Shown here in pieces: positions 16,998 through 25,751 of a DNA stretch of 64,000 nucleotides. Every line of letters starts with the position of its first letter. The stretch's first letter is position 1. Source of the DNA: Rhodococcus sp. UNC23MFCrub1.1. Its GTDB lineage: Bacteria > Actinomycetota > Actinomycetes > Mycobacteriales > Mycobacteriaceae. A model generated the notes under the pieces. That model searched no databases. It had not been told where the DNA came from and saw only the letters and a list, made by a program, of their open reading frames with translations. Made by a program: the position numbers and the translations under genes. The stretch lies in the NCBI RefSeq assembly GCF_000686025.1, contig NZ_JMLQ01000002.1, positions 584,739 through 648,738 on the forward strand, in the 5' to 3' direction.

Positions 16998-19900
16998 GTG
17001 CTCGAGCTCCACCGCGCCGAACGCGCGAGCACGTTGGCCACCGGTCTCGCGACGCTGCTCGCCGAGCCCCTCGCGGACGCCTTCGCCGCAGACGTCGTCG
17101 CGGTCCCGGCGAAGGGCGTGGAGCGGTGGCTCCGACAACGGCTCTCCCTCTCGTTGGGGGCGGCAGGAGTGTCGGACGGCATCGCGGCGAACATCGACTT
17201 CCCGTCGCCCGGCCGCCTGGTCGACGACGTCCTGGCCGTGGTGACGGGCGTGGACGCCGACTCGGATCCGTGGGCCGCGGGCCCGTTGCTGTGGACTGTC
17301 CTACGCGTGATCGACGAGTGTTCGACCGAACCCTGGTGCTCGGTTCTCTCCCGGAGCATCGGCGGTGCGGCGGCGGCGCCCGACGATCACCGCCGTGGTC
17401 GACGCTGGTCCACCGCGTCCCACGTGTCCGGGCTCTTCCGTTCGTATGCTGCACAACGGCCCTCGATGATCGTCGACTGGGCGGCCGGTGCCGACACGGA
17501 CGGCGCCGGTGCCCCGCTCGCGCCGGATCTCCTGTGGCAGGCGGAGCTGTGGCGCCGGGTGCGGGAGCGCATCGGAGTGCCCGGCCCCGCGGAGAAACTG
17601 GACCCGGTCTGCGACGCCCTCGCCGAGGACGGGTCGATGCTCGATCTTCCGTCGCGCCTGTCCCTGTTCGGGGCGACCCGTCTCACCACCCTGCAGCGAC
17701 GCGTGCTGCGGGCGGTGGCCGATCACCGCGACGTCCATCTGTGGCTGCCACACCCCAGCCCGGTCTCGTGGGCTGCGACGTCCCGGCGTGCGGGCGCCGG
17801 GTCGGTGCGGCGTGTCGACGCGCCGCCGGTGTCGACGGCGGGTCATCCCCTGCTGGTGAGCCTCGGCCGCGACGTGCGCGAGTTGCAACCGCTTCTCGAA
17901 CCGACGGCCGATGCGGACCGCCATCTCCCCGATCCGGAGCGGTCCGACGCGCGACGTGTCGAGGCGTCGACGACGGTCCTGAGGCGGATGCAGAACGACA
18001 TCGTGGCCGACCGCGCCCCGGCCGCGCCCGACGTCCCGGGGATGGACGACAGCGTGCAGATCCACGCCTGCCACGGCCCCGCCCGGCAGGTCGACGTGCT
18101 GCGCGACACCTTGCTGCACCTCTTCCAGGACGATCCGACGCTCGAACCGCGCGACGTCCTGATCATGTGCCCGGACGTGGACACCTTCGCTCCGCTCGTG
18201 CGAGCGGCCTTCGGGAACGAGGGCGCGGTGGGCGATCCCTCGGCGCACCCGGCGCACGGACTCCGCGTGCGGCTGGCGGATCGGGGGCTCCGGCGCACCA
18301 ATCCCGTGCTCGACGTGATCGCGGCGATGATCGAGATGGCAGGGGACCGCGTCACCGCGTCGCAGATGCTCGATCTCGCTGCGTCCGAGGCTGTGCGGAC
18401 CCGGTTCCGCTTCTCCGACGACGATCTCGAACGGCTCGCCGAGTGGACACGGGTGTCCGGTGCGCGTTGGGGCATCGACTCTGTGCAGCGAGAGTTGTTC
18501 GGTCTGGGCGACTTTCGTCAGAACACGTTCACCGCGGCCATGGACCGACTGCTGCTCGGCGCCGCTGCCGACGAGACCACGGGGGACTGGCTGGGCCTGG
18601 CTCTTCCCGTAGACGACGTCGACGGGAACGACATCGATCTCGCCGGTCGGTACGCAGAACTGGTCGACCGGGTCTCTGTCGTGTTGCGCGGTATGCGGGG
18701 CGAGCATCCGGTCCGGACGTGGCGCGCGAGCCTGATCCGAGCGATCGACCTGCTCACCGAGGTCGGGCCGGCAGACGTCCGACATCGGGTCGACGCGCTG
18801 CGGGAACTGTCCGCCGCGCTGGAACACGGTGACGACATCTCCCTGCAGCTCGCCGACATCCGGTCGATGTTGCGCGATCGCCTGGCCGGGCGCCCGACGC
18901 GATCGAACTTCCGCACCGGAGAACTGACGGTGTGCACCATGGTCCCGATGCGGTCGGTGCCGCACCGGGTGGTGGTGTTGCTCGGGCTCGACGACGACGT
19001 CTTCCCGCGCGCCGGCCACCTCGACGGCGACGACGTCCTCGCACGCGGTGCGCTGATCGGCGAGCGTGACATCCGCAGCGAGGACCGTCAGCTGCTGCTC
19101 GACGCCCTCATGTCGGCCGGCGAGAAACTGGTTCTCTTCCACACCGGGGCGAATCCGGTGTCGGGTGCCCACGAACCTCCCGCCATCCCGTTGTCCGAGG
19201 TCATCGAGGTCGTGGCGGCCACGGCGGGGGTCGAGAACAACCGCGCGGTCACGCGGCACCCGCTGCAGCCGTTCGATCCGTCGATCTTCGACGGCAGCGC
19301 TCCCGCCGGGTTCGACAGTGCCGCGCTCGCGGGCGCGGTGGCGGCGAGCGCTCCCTTCGTGCCGCGGCAGCCGTTCCTCGATGGTCCGCTTCCAGCGCGA
19401 GACTCCGCGGACGTGGCGTTGGCGGAGCTGGTGGCGTTCGTGCAGAGCCCCGTCACCGCGTTCGTGCGGCAGCGACTGAAGGTGGGTCTGTCGGGGCGGG
19501 ACGACGACGTCGTCGACGCCCTCGCCGTGGAGCTGGACGCGCTGTCGGCCTGGGACATCGGAGAGCGCATGCTGTCGGCGCTCCTGACCGGTGTGGAACT
19601 GGCCGACTTCCGGGCCGCGGAGTGGCGCCGCGGAACGCTGCCGCCCTTCGCGCAGGGTGCGCGCCTGCTCGAGCAGATCGAGAACGACGTGGTGCCCATC
19701 GCCGACGCGGCGGCCGAGATCCACGTCGGGCCGCCGGAGAGTGTGGACGTCGTCGTGGATCTGAACGGGGGGCGGCGGCTCACGGGCACCGTTCCCGGGG
19801 TGCACGGCACCACCGTGGCGCGCACGTCCTATTCGAGGATGGCCCCGAAGCGGCGACTGGAGGCCTGGATCCACCTGCTGGCGGTCGCGGCGCAGAGTGG

Positions 19901-20333
19901 CTCGGACGGGTGGACGGCGGTCACCACCGCGCGGGGTCGGTCCTCACGGCCCGTGTCGCGGTCGACCCTCACGACACCCGAGGACGCCCGCGCGGTTCTG
20001 GCAGAGCTGGCGGACCTGCGCGACCGCGGTCTGCGCGAGCCACTGCCCCTGGCGCTGAAGTCCGGGGAGGCATACGCCGCCAGAGTCGTTCGGGGAAGCA
20101 GCGAGGAGATGGCCCTCGCGGCGGCAGCTCAGCAGTTCTCGGATCGGTTCGGCGACGTCACGGAGCCGGCGGTACTTCTGGTGCACGGAAGCGGAGTCGA
20201 CTTCGGGCAGTGGACAGCGATTCCTCCGGCCGCCGACGAGGCGAAGTGGTCGGCCGACGGCACGCGCTTCGGTGTGCTCGCGCGACGAGTGTGGCAGCCG
20301 TTGCTCACCCACGAGAGCATGGAGCAGCGATGA
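16998..20333 (+). CDS. recC: exodeoxyribonuclease V gamma subunit
   Basis: 1111 residues, the RecC component of RecBCD, which recognises Chi and splits the DNA duplex during double-strand break processing. The N-terminus has the family opening with VPAKGVERWLRQRLS and IDFPSPGRLVDDVL. The middle has the helicase-like pseudo-domain (PRDVLIMCPDVDTFAPLV, NPVLDVIAAM) and GELTVCTMVPMRSVPHRVV, all typical of RecC. GTG 16998 has an AGGAGGG ribosome site at 16987-16993. The gene ends in MEQR and TGA overlapping a mini-ORF that bridges to recB. It is divergent from aspA. Confidence 0.93.
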   Translation: MLELHRAERASTLATGLATLLAEPLADAFAADVVAVPAKGVERWLRQRLSLSLGAAGVSDGIAANIDFPSPGRLVDDVLAVVTGVDADSDPWAAGPLLWTVLRVIDECSTEPWCSVLSRSIGGAAAAPDDHRRGRRWSTASHVSGLFRSYAAQRPSMIVDWAAGADTDGAGAPLAPDLLWQAELWRRVRERIGVPGPAEKLDPVCDALAEDGSMLDLPSRLSLFGATRLTTLQRRVLRAVADHRDVHLWLPHPSPVSWAATSRRAGAGSVRRVDAPPVSTAGHPLLVSLGRDVRELQPLLEPTADADRHLPDPERSDARRVEASTTVLRRMQNDIVADRAPAAPDVPGMDDSVQIHACHGPARQVDVLRDTLLHLFQDDPTLEPRDVLIMCPDVDTFAPLVRAAFGNEGAVGDPSAHPAHGLRVRLADRGLRRTNPVLDVIAAMIEMAGDRVTASQMLDLAASEAVRTRFRFSDDDLERLAEWTRVSGARWGIDSVQRELFGLGDFRQNTFTAAMDRLLLGAAADETTGDWLGLALPVDDVDGNDIDLAGRYAELVDRVSVVLRGMRGEHPVRTWRASLIRAIDLLTEVGPADVRHRVDALRELSAALEHGDDISLQLADIRSMLRDRLAGRPTRSNFRTGELTVCTMVPMRSVPHRVVVLLGLDDDVFPRAGHLDGDDVLARGALIGERDIRSEDRQLLLDALMSAGEKLVLFHTGANPVSGAHEPPAIPLSEVIEVVAATAGVENNRAVTRHPLQPFDPSIFDGSAPAGFDSAALAGAVAASAPFVPRQPFLDGPLPARDSADVALAELVAFVQSPVTAFVRQRLKVGLSGRDDDVVDALAVELDALSAWDIGERMLSALLTGVELADFRAAEWRRGTLPPFAQGARLLEQIENDVVPIADAAAEIHVGPPESVDVVVDLNGGRRLTGTVPGVHGTTVARTSYSRMAPKRRLEAWIHLLAVAAQSGSDGWTAVTTARGRSSRPVSRSTLTTPEDARAVLAELADLRDRGLREPLPLALKSGEAYAARVVRGSSEEMALAAAAQQFSDRFGDVTEPAVLLVHGSGVDFGQWTAIPPAADEAKWSADGTRFGVLARRVWQPLLTHESMEQR

Positions 20334-20364
20334 GCGCTCCCGAAGGTATGGAGCAGCGATGAGC
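20319..20364 (+). repeat. 17-base direct repeat at the recC/recB junction
   Basis: ATGGAGCAGCGATGAGC occurs at 20319-20335 and again at 20348-20364, offset 29 bases. Each copy encodes MEQR followed by an ATGA stop/start overlap. It looks like a short tandem duplication of the coupling site between the two genes. Confidence 0.85.
20330..20362 (+). CDS. 10-codon mini-ORF coupling recC to recB
   Basis: ATG 20330 overlaps the recC stop (ATGA) and encodes MSAPEGMEQR, then TGA at 20360-20362, which overlaps the recB ATG 20359 (again ATGA). Its last four residues repeat the recC C-terminus, so it most likely arose by duplication of the junction. Ribosomes leaving recC could reinitiate here and again at recB, keeping subunit ratios linked. 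It may have no peptide function. Confidence 0.5.
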   Translation: MSAPEGMEQR

Positions 20365-23300
20365 ACGTTCGATCTGACCGGGCCGCTCCCGCTGGGCACT
20401 ACCGTGCTCGAGGCGAGCGCCGGCACGGGCAAGACCTACGCCATCGTGGGCCTCGCCGCCCGCTACGTCGCCGAGGGCGTCACCGACATCGCGGGCGTAC
20501 TGCTGGTGACGTTCAGCAAGGGCGCGACGCGCGAGCTTCGCGAACGCACGCGTGCACGCTTCGCCGAGGTCGCGGCCGCCCTGGCGGATCCGTCGGCGGC
20601 CCGTACGGGCGGTGACGAGCTGATCGCACTGCTCGCCGACGTCGACGACGACGAGGTGGTGCTGCGGCGCACTCGGCTGCTGACGGCGCTGTCGGAGTTC
20701 GACGCCGGGACGATCGCCACGACGCACAGCTTCTGCCAACGCATGCTCGACGGACTCGGGATCGCGGGCGAGCGGGAACCGGACGCGACCTTCGTCGAGT
20801 CCGTGGACGATCTCGTCGACGACGTGGTCGACGACCTGTATCTGCGTCGCTACAGCGCAGAGGTCGGTTCGCCGCCCCTGACCGTCGCGCAGGCGCGCAC
20901 GGTGGCCCGGGCCGCGGTCTCGGACCGGCGGGCCGTGCTCAGTCCGGACGCTCCCGACGACACGGCGGCCGGTCAGCGGGTCGCGGTGGCCCGCGAGGCG
21001 CGGGAGGAGACCGAGCGCCGGAAGCGGAGGCTCGGCGTCCGTGATTTCGACGACCTCCTCGAACTCCTGCACGGCGTGCTGTCGGACGAGACGCACGGCC
21101 CGGCCGCGTGCGCGCGTGTCCGCGAGAAGTTCACGGTGGTGCTCGTCGACGAGTTCCAGGACACCGACCCGCTGCAGTGGTCCATCCTGCGGAGGGCGTT
21201 CCACGGGCACTGCACCCTGGTTCTCGTCGGTGATCCCAAGCAGGCCATCTATGCGTTCCGCGGCGCCGAGGTGCTCAGCTACCTCGACGCGGTCGCGGTG
21301 GCGGACCGGCATCTGGCACTCACCACCAACTGGCGGAGCGACGCGGCCGTGATCGGCTCGCTCGCGCACCTGTACGAGGGTGCCGCACTGGGACATCCCG
21401 ACATCGTCGTCACTCCGGTGACGGCATCGCACCGGGAACCTCGGCTGCTGGCCGCCACGACGCGGGACCCGCTGCCTCCAGTGCGCCTGCGCGTGTTCGG
21501 TCGAACGGGCTCCGGTCCGCTGAACAACAAGGGCCTCCCGGCCACCGAGAAGGTCCGACTGCGTATCGCCGACGACGTCGCGCAGGACATCGTCGCGCTT
21601 CTCGACGGCGACGCGATGCTGACGGTCGACGGCGCGTCGCCGCGGCCTGTCGCTCCCGGAGACATCGCCGTGCTCGTCCGGTCGGGCAGACAGGCCGAGC
21701 AGGTGCGGTCCGCTCTCGAGCGCGCCGGCGTGCCGTCCGTGCTGTACGGCGGCTCGTCGGTGTTCGCCACCGAGTCCGCGGCGCACTGGCTGCTGCTCCT
21801 GCAGGCACTGGAGCAACCGCACCGTGCCGACGTCGTGCGGCGCGCCGCGCTCACACCGTTGCTCGGATGGTCTGCTCGCAGCCTCGACGAGGGTGGCGAC
21901 GCCGCGACCTCCGCACTGAGTGCGCGCTGCCGCGAGTGGTCCGCGCTCGTCACGGGGGTGGGCTTCGCGGCGATGGTCGAGAATCTCACCGGATCCACCG
22001 AGCTCCAGAAACGTCTGCTGGCAACCGAATCCGGTGAACGCGATCTGACGGACCTGCGGCACGTCGCGCAACTCGTCCAGCGCGAGTCGCTCGAGGGCGG
22101 ACACGGGGTGACCTCGTTGACCCGCTGGCTGGCCGACCGGATCCAGGACCCCACGAGCGGCGCTGTGGCCGACCGCAGCCGACGGCTCGACAGCGATGCC
22201 GAGGCCGTGCAGGTGGCCACGGTGCACGCGATGAAGGGGTTGGAGTTCCCGATCGTGTACGTCCCGTTCGCGTGGGGTGCCGCCGGATCGTTCGATCCGG
22301 ACACCCTGCTCTTCCACGATGACGAGGGTGCGCGTGTGCGCGACGTCGGTGGGTCCTCCACTCCGGGGTACCGCGAACGCAAGCAGCGCCACGACGAGGA
22401 GGCGGCGGGCGAGGAGATGCGCCTCCTCTACGTCGCCCTGACCCGCGCGCAGTGCCGTCTGGTGCTGTGGTGGGCACCGACGGCGATCACGGCGGCGTCC
22501 CCGTTGCATCGACTGCTCTTCGGCAGAGTGCCCGGCATCGCGGAACCGGAGTCGACGGTGCGCCTGCAGGACGATGCCTCCGCGGCGACGACCCTGCAGT
22601 CGCGCTGCGGCAGCGCGATCGTCGTCGAGGCGGTGCAGGACGTGACGGTGGTGGCCCGGCCCGCGCGGACGTCCGAGAGAAGCGGTGGCGCACTGGCCGT
22701 CGCGCACTTCGACCGGAGGCTGGACACCGCGTGGCGGCGAACGTCCTACTCTGCGCTGACCGCGGGCGCGCACGATCAGCCGGTCGAGGTCGTCGAGTCC
22801 GAGGACCCGATACTCGGCGACGAACCGGTGGAGGACCCGTTCGCGGCAGGTGTGGGCGCGGGGGCCCCCTCGCTCATGAACGGTCTGCCCGCGGGAGCCG
22901 CGTTCGGCACCCTGGTGCACGAGATTCTCGAGTACGTCGACACCTCCGTCGACGATCTGCCTGCAGAGGTGCAGCGCCGGTGTGTCGAGGCCGTCTCGGC
23001 ACACGGTGCCGACATCGACGCGGATCATCTCTCTCGAGCGCTGACGGCCGTCCTGCGCACGCCCCTGGACTTCGGCGCGGCGGGCACCGGCACGCTCGCC
23101 GAGGTCCACCCGTCGAACAGGCTCGCCGAGATGGACTTCGAGATCCCGTTGTCGGGCGGTGACCACGCCGCGACGGCGCACGTGACCGTGCACGCCGTCG
23201 CCGATCTCGTGGCGCACCACCTCGCTTCGGACGACGTGCTCGCGGCCTATCCGCAGCGGATGCGCCGACTCGACGACCGGACGCTCCGGGGCTACCTCAC

Positions 23301-23673
23301 CGGCAGTGTCGACACGGTCCTGCGTGTCGGGTCGTCCGACGATTCCCGCTACGTGGTGGTGGACTACAAGACCAATCGCATCAGAAGTGGCGACCTCACC
23401 GTCGACGACTTCACGGTCGAGGACATGGCCGGCGAGATGATGGAGTCGCACTATCCGCTGCAGGCACTGCTCTATTCCGTTGCGCTGCATCGCTATCTGC
23501 GGTGGCGTCGACCGGGATACGACCCCCGGGTACACCTCGGAGGAGTGCAGTACCATTTCGTCCGAGGCATGATCGGCCCGGACACTCCGCCCGGGCGCGG
23601 GGTCTTCTCCTGGGCGCCGTCCCCCGATCTCGTGACGGCGCTGTCCGATCTGCTCGCAGGAGTCCGGTCGTGA
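20359..23673 (+). CDS. recB: exodeoxyribonuclease V beta subunit (helicase-nuclease)
   Basis: 1104 residues from ATG 20359. RecB is the 3'-5' superfamily 1A helicase and the sole nuclease of RecBCD. Walker A is ASAGTGKTYA (GTGKT at 22-26). Helicase motif II is VLVDEFQDTDP near residue 264, and GDPKQAIYAFRGAE and VATVHAMKGLEFPIVYVPF are later motifs. The C-terminal nuclease keeps its catalytic D-x-K in VVVDYKTNR (about D1002 and K1004), preceded by an AFGTLVHEILEY segment. The end overlaps recD by a GTGA tetranucleotide. The start was chosen over upstream codons because the protein begins directly with the helicase domain. Confidence 0.93.
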   Translation: MSTFDLTGPLPLGTTVLEASAGTGKTYAIVGLAARYVAEGVTDIAGVLLVTFSKGATRELRERTRARFAEVAAALADPSAARTGGDELIALLADVDDDEVVLRRTRLLTALSEFDAGTIATTHSFCQRMLDGLGIAGEREPDATFVESVDDLVDDVVDDLYLRRYSAEVGSPPLTVAQARTVARAAVSDRRAVLSPDAPDDTAAGQRVAVAREAREETERRKRRLGVRDFDDLLELLHGVLSDETHGPAACARVREKFTVVLVDEFQDTDPLQWSILRRAFHGHCTLVLVGDPKQAIYAFRGAEVLSYLDAVAVADRHLALTTNWRSDAAVIGSLAHLYEGAALGHPDIVVTPVTASHREPRLLAATTRDPLPPVRLRVFGRTGSGPLNNKGLPATEKVRLRIADDVAQDIVALLDGDAMLTVDGASPRPVAPGDIAVLVRSGRQAEQVRSALERAGVPSVLYGGSSVFATESAAHWLLLLQALEQPHRADVVRRAALTPLLGWSARSLDEGGDAATSALSARCREWSALVTGVGFAAMVENLTGSTELQKRLLATESGERDLTDLRHVAQLVQRESLEGGHGVTSLTRWLADRIQDPTSGAVADRSRRLDSDAEAVQVATVHAMKGLEFPIVYVPFAWGAAGSFDPDTLLFHDDEGARVRDVGGSSTPGYRERKQRHDEEAAGEEMRLLYVALTRAQCRLVLWWAPTAITAASPLHRLLFGRVPGIAEPESTVRLQDDASAATTLQSRCGSAIVVEAVQDVTVVARPARTSERSGGALAVAHFDRRLDTAWRRTSYSALTAGAHDQPVEVVESEDPILGDEPVEDPFAAGVGAGAPSLMNGLPAGAAFGTLVHEILEYVDTSVDDLPAEVQRRCVEAVSAHGADIDADHLSRALTAVLRTPLDFGAAGTGTLAEVHPSNRLAEMDFEIPLSGGDHAATAHVTVHAVADLVAHHLASDDVLAAYPQRMRRLDDRTLRGYLTGSVDTVLRVGSSDDSRYVVVDYKTNRIRSGDLTVDDFTVEDMAGEMMESHYPLQALLYSVALHRYLRWRRPGYDPRVHLGGVQYHFVRGMIGPDTPPGRGVFSWAPSPDLVTALSDLLAGVRS

Positions 23674-25547
23674 CCGCGGTGTACCCGGGCGCTGTCGCGC
23701 AGCGCGGCAAGGGAGTGCTGCGCGCGTTCAACGACGTCGGCGTCCTCACCGCGGCCGACGTGCACGTCGCCCTCCGACTCGGCGCGCTCGGCGGGGAACG
23801 GGACGAACTGGCGCTGTTCGCCGTGGCACTCGCCGTGCGCGCGGTGCGCGTCGGGTCGGTGTGCCTGGACCTGACCCGCCTGCGCGACGTCACGGCCGAC
23901 GACGGTGTCGACACGGACGCTCTGCCGTGGCCGGACGACGCGGCGGTCGTGGCCGCCCTCCGGGCGAGCCCACTCGTCCTGGGCGGGGAGAGCGGTCCGC
24001 TGCGACCGGTGCTCGTGGTGGACACCGCGGACGGCCCGTTGCTCTACCTGCAGCGGTACTACCTGCAGGAGAAGGTGATCCGGGACGTGCTGGCGGCGCG
24101 CGCACTCGACGCGCCGGCCGTCGACGTGGAGGCGGTGCGGCAGGGACTGGCCACCTACTTCCCGAGCACCGAGGTGCCCGACAGGCAGCGCATCGCGGCG
24201 GCACTCGCGGTGACCGGGTGGACCACCGTCATCGCGGGCGGCCCCGGAACGGGCAAGACGCACACGGTCGCGCGCATTCTCGCTCTGCTCACCGCCGTGC
24301 ACGGCCCCGGTCTACGGATCGGGCTCGCCGCGCCGACCGGGAAAGCGGCTGCGCGACTGCAGGAGTCGGTGGCCGAGCAGGCACCGGAACTCGGACTGCG
24401 AGACGACATCCCGGCGATGACGGTGCATCGGCTGCTGGGCTGGCAGCCCGGCAGCCGCAGTCGGTTCCGCCACGACGCACACAACAGGCTCCCATACGAC
24501 GTGGTCGTCGTCGACGAGACGTCCATGGTGTCGTCCACGCTGATGAGCCGACTCATGGAGGCGGTCCGCGCCGACACCAGGCTCGTACTGGTCGGCGATC
24601 CCGACCAGCTGACCTCGGTGGACGCGGGCGCGGTGTTGGCCGATCTGGTCGCGCGGCCGGTGACGGCGGCGTTGCCGGAGGTGGTCACCGCCCTGGTGGG
24701 CGCCGACCTCGGGTCCGTCCCGGCGGCGGGGGACTCGTCGGAGAAGAGTCTCTCGACGGGCGAGGTGCGCCGACTCGCCGCGGGAACCGTGCGACTGAGC
24801 CGCGGGCGTCGGTTCGGCGGTGTCATCGCCGATCTCGCCGTCGCTGTGCGTGACGGCGACGAGGACGAGGTGGTGCGCCTGCTGAACTCGGGCGATCCCG
24901 CCCTCGAGTTCGGTCCGCGGTCCGACGTGTCGTCGCTCGAACGCGATGTGGTCTCGACCGCCCGGGCCGTGACCGCGGCCGCCGCGTCCGGTGATGCGGC
25001 CGCGGCCCTCGCCGCTCTCGAGCGGCACCGCCTGTTGTGCGCGCACCGTGAGGGCCCCTCCGGTGTGGATCACTGGGCACGGTGGGCGATGGACCGCGTG
25101 GGCGCCGACACCTCGACCTTCCTCGACGCCGCACAGTGGTATCTCGGGCAACCGCTCCTGGTGACGACGAACGACCACGACAACCGTATCTACAACGGCG
25201 ACACCGGCGTGGTCGTCGACGACGGACACGGCGGCGTGGTCGCCGCGTTCGCGCGCGGGTCGACTCCGTTCCTCGTTCATCCCAGCAGGCTGTCGGCCGT
25301 GCAGACGGTGTACGCCATGACGATTCACCGCAGTCAGGGAAGCCAGTACGACACCGTCTCGGTGGTCATCCCGGACGAAACGTCGTCGCTGTTGACGAGG
25401 GAACTGCTGTACACGGCCATCACGCGCGCCCGCCGCACCGTGCGCATCATCGGCAGCGAGGAGTCGGTGCGCGCCGGTGTCCGTCGCCGGGTGCTGCGGG
25501 CCAGCGGACTACGTCGCGACTCGCCGGTGCCCTTCGGTCACTCCTGA
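23670..25547 (+). CDS. recD: exodeoxyribonuclease V alpha subunit (5'-3' helicase)
   Basis: 625 residues from GTG 23670, overlapping the recB stop by four bases. RecD is the fast 5'-3' superfamily 1B motor of RecBCD. An N-terminal ~150-residue domain precedes Walker A (IAGGPGTGKTHTVARIL, about residues 188-204). Motif Ia is GLAAPTGKAAARLQESV, the Walker B is VVVDETSMVSSTLMSRLME, then LVGDPDQLTSVDAGAVL. The C-terminal UvrD_C2-type motif is YAMTIHRSQGSQYDTV, followed by LLYTAITRARRTV. It is the last gene of the recCBD operon. Confidence 0.94.
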   Translation: MTAVYPGAVAQRGKGVLRAFNDVGVLTAADVHVALRLGALGGERDELALFAVALAVRAVRVGSVCLDLTRLRDVTADDGVDTDALPWPDDAAVVAALRASPLVLGGESGPLRPVLVVDTADGPLLYLQRYYLQEKVIRDVLAARALDAPAVDVEAVRQGLATYFPSTEVPDRQRIAAALAVTGWTTVIAGGPGTGKTHTVARILALLTAVHGPGLRIGLAAPTGKAAARLQESVAEQAPELGLRDDIPAMTVHRLLGWQPGSRSRFRHDAHNRLPYDVVVVDETSMVSSTLMSRLMEAVRADTRLVLVGDPDQLTSVDAGAVLADLVARPVTAALPEVVTALVGADLGSVPAAGDSSEKSLSTGEVRRLAAGTVRLSRGRRFGGVIADLAVAVRDGDEDEVVRLLNSGDPALEFGPRSDVSSLERDVVSTARAVTAAAASGDAAAALAALERHRLLCAHREGPSGVDHWARWAMDRVGADTSTFLDAAQWYLGQPLLVTTNDHDNRIYNGDTGVVVDDGHGGVVAAFARGSTPFLVHPSRLSAVQTVYAMTIHRSQGSQYDTVSVVIPDETSSLLTRELLYTAITRARRTVRIIGSEESVRAGVRRRVLRASGLRRDSPVPFGHS

Positions 25548-25682
25548 TCCACCGCGCGCGCGGCGTCTCGTGGCAGTCGGTTGTCCGAGCACTGCCCGCA
25601 TGTCGTGCGTGTGCGCTATATTCTCCTCGACTGCGGTCGGGGGGACCGTTACAGGCGGTGAAAACAGGACGGGGGACAGGGT

Positions 25683-25751
25683 ATGAGGAGTCGTCACCAC
25701 CTGCCCGACGTCCGGTCCACCTCGGCACCGAGCCGCGACGAGCTCGCCTAG
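25683..25751 (+). CDS. 22-codon leader ORF before the MinD-like membrane protein gene
   Basis: ATG 25683 opens a 22-codon frame (MRSRHHLPDVRSTSAPSRDE then LA) whose TAG stop (25749-25751) shares its last base with the GTG start of the next gene. A purine-rich tract with AGGA and GGGGGACAGGG lies just upstream and gives a better ribosome site than any directly before the next gene. This suggests translation is delivered to the large gene through the leader. TATATT at 25617-25622 is a possible -10. No homology is recognised. Confidence 0.4.
   Translation: MRSRHHLPDVRSTSAPSRDELA

Noticed and set aside
17301..19874. Long open frame on the minus strand (857 codons) opposite recC
   Set aside because: It is fully antisense to a clear recC gene, has no family motif, and shows the Arg/His/Gly-rich composition typical of shadow frames in high-GC DNA.
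20305..23556. Long open frame on the minus strand (1083 codons) opposite recB
   Set aside because: Antisense to recB, with shadow-frame composition and no recognisable domain.
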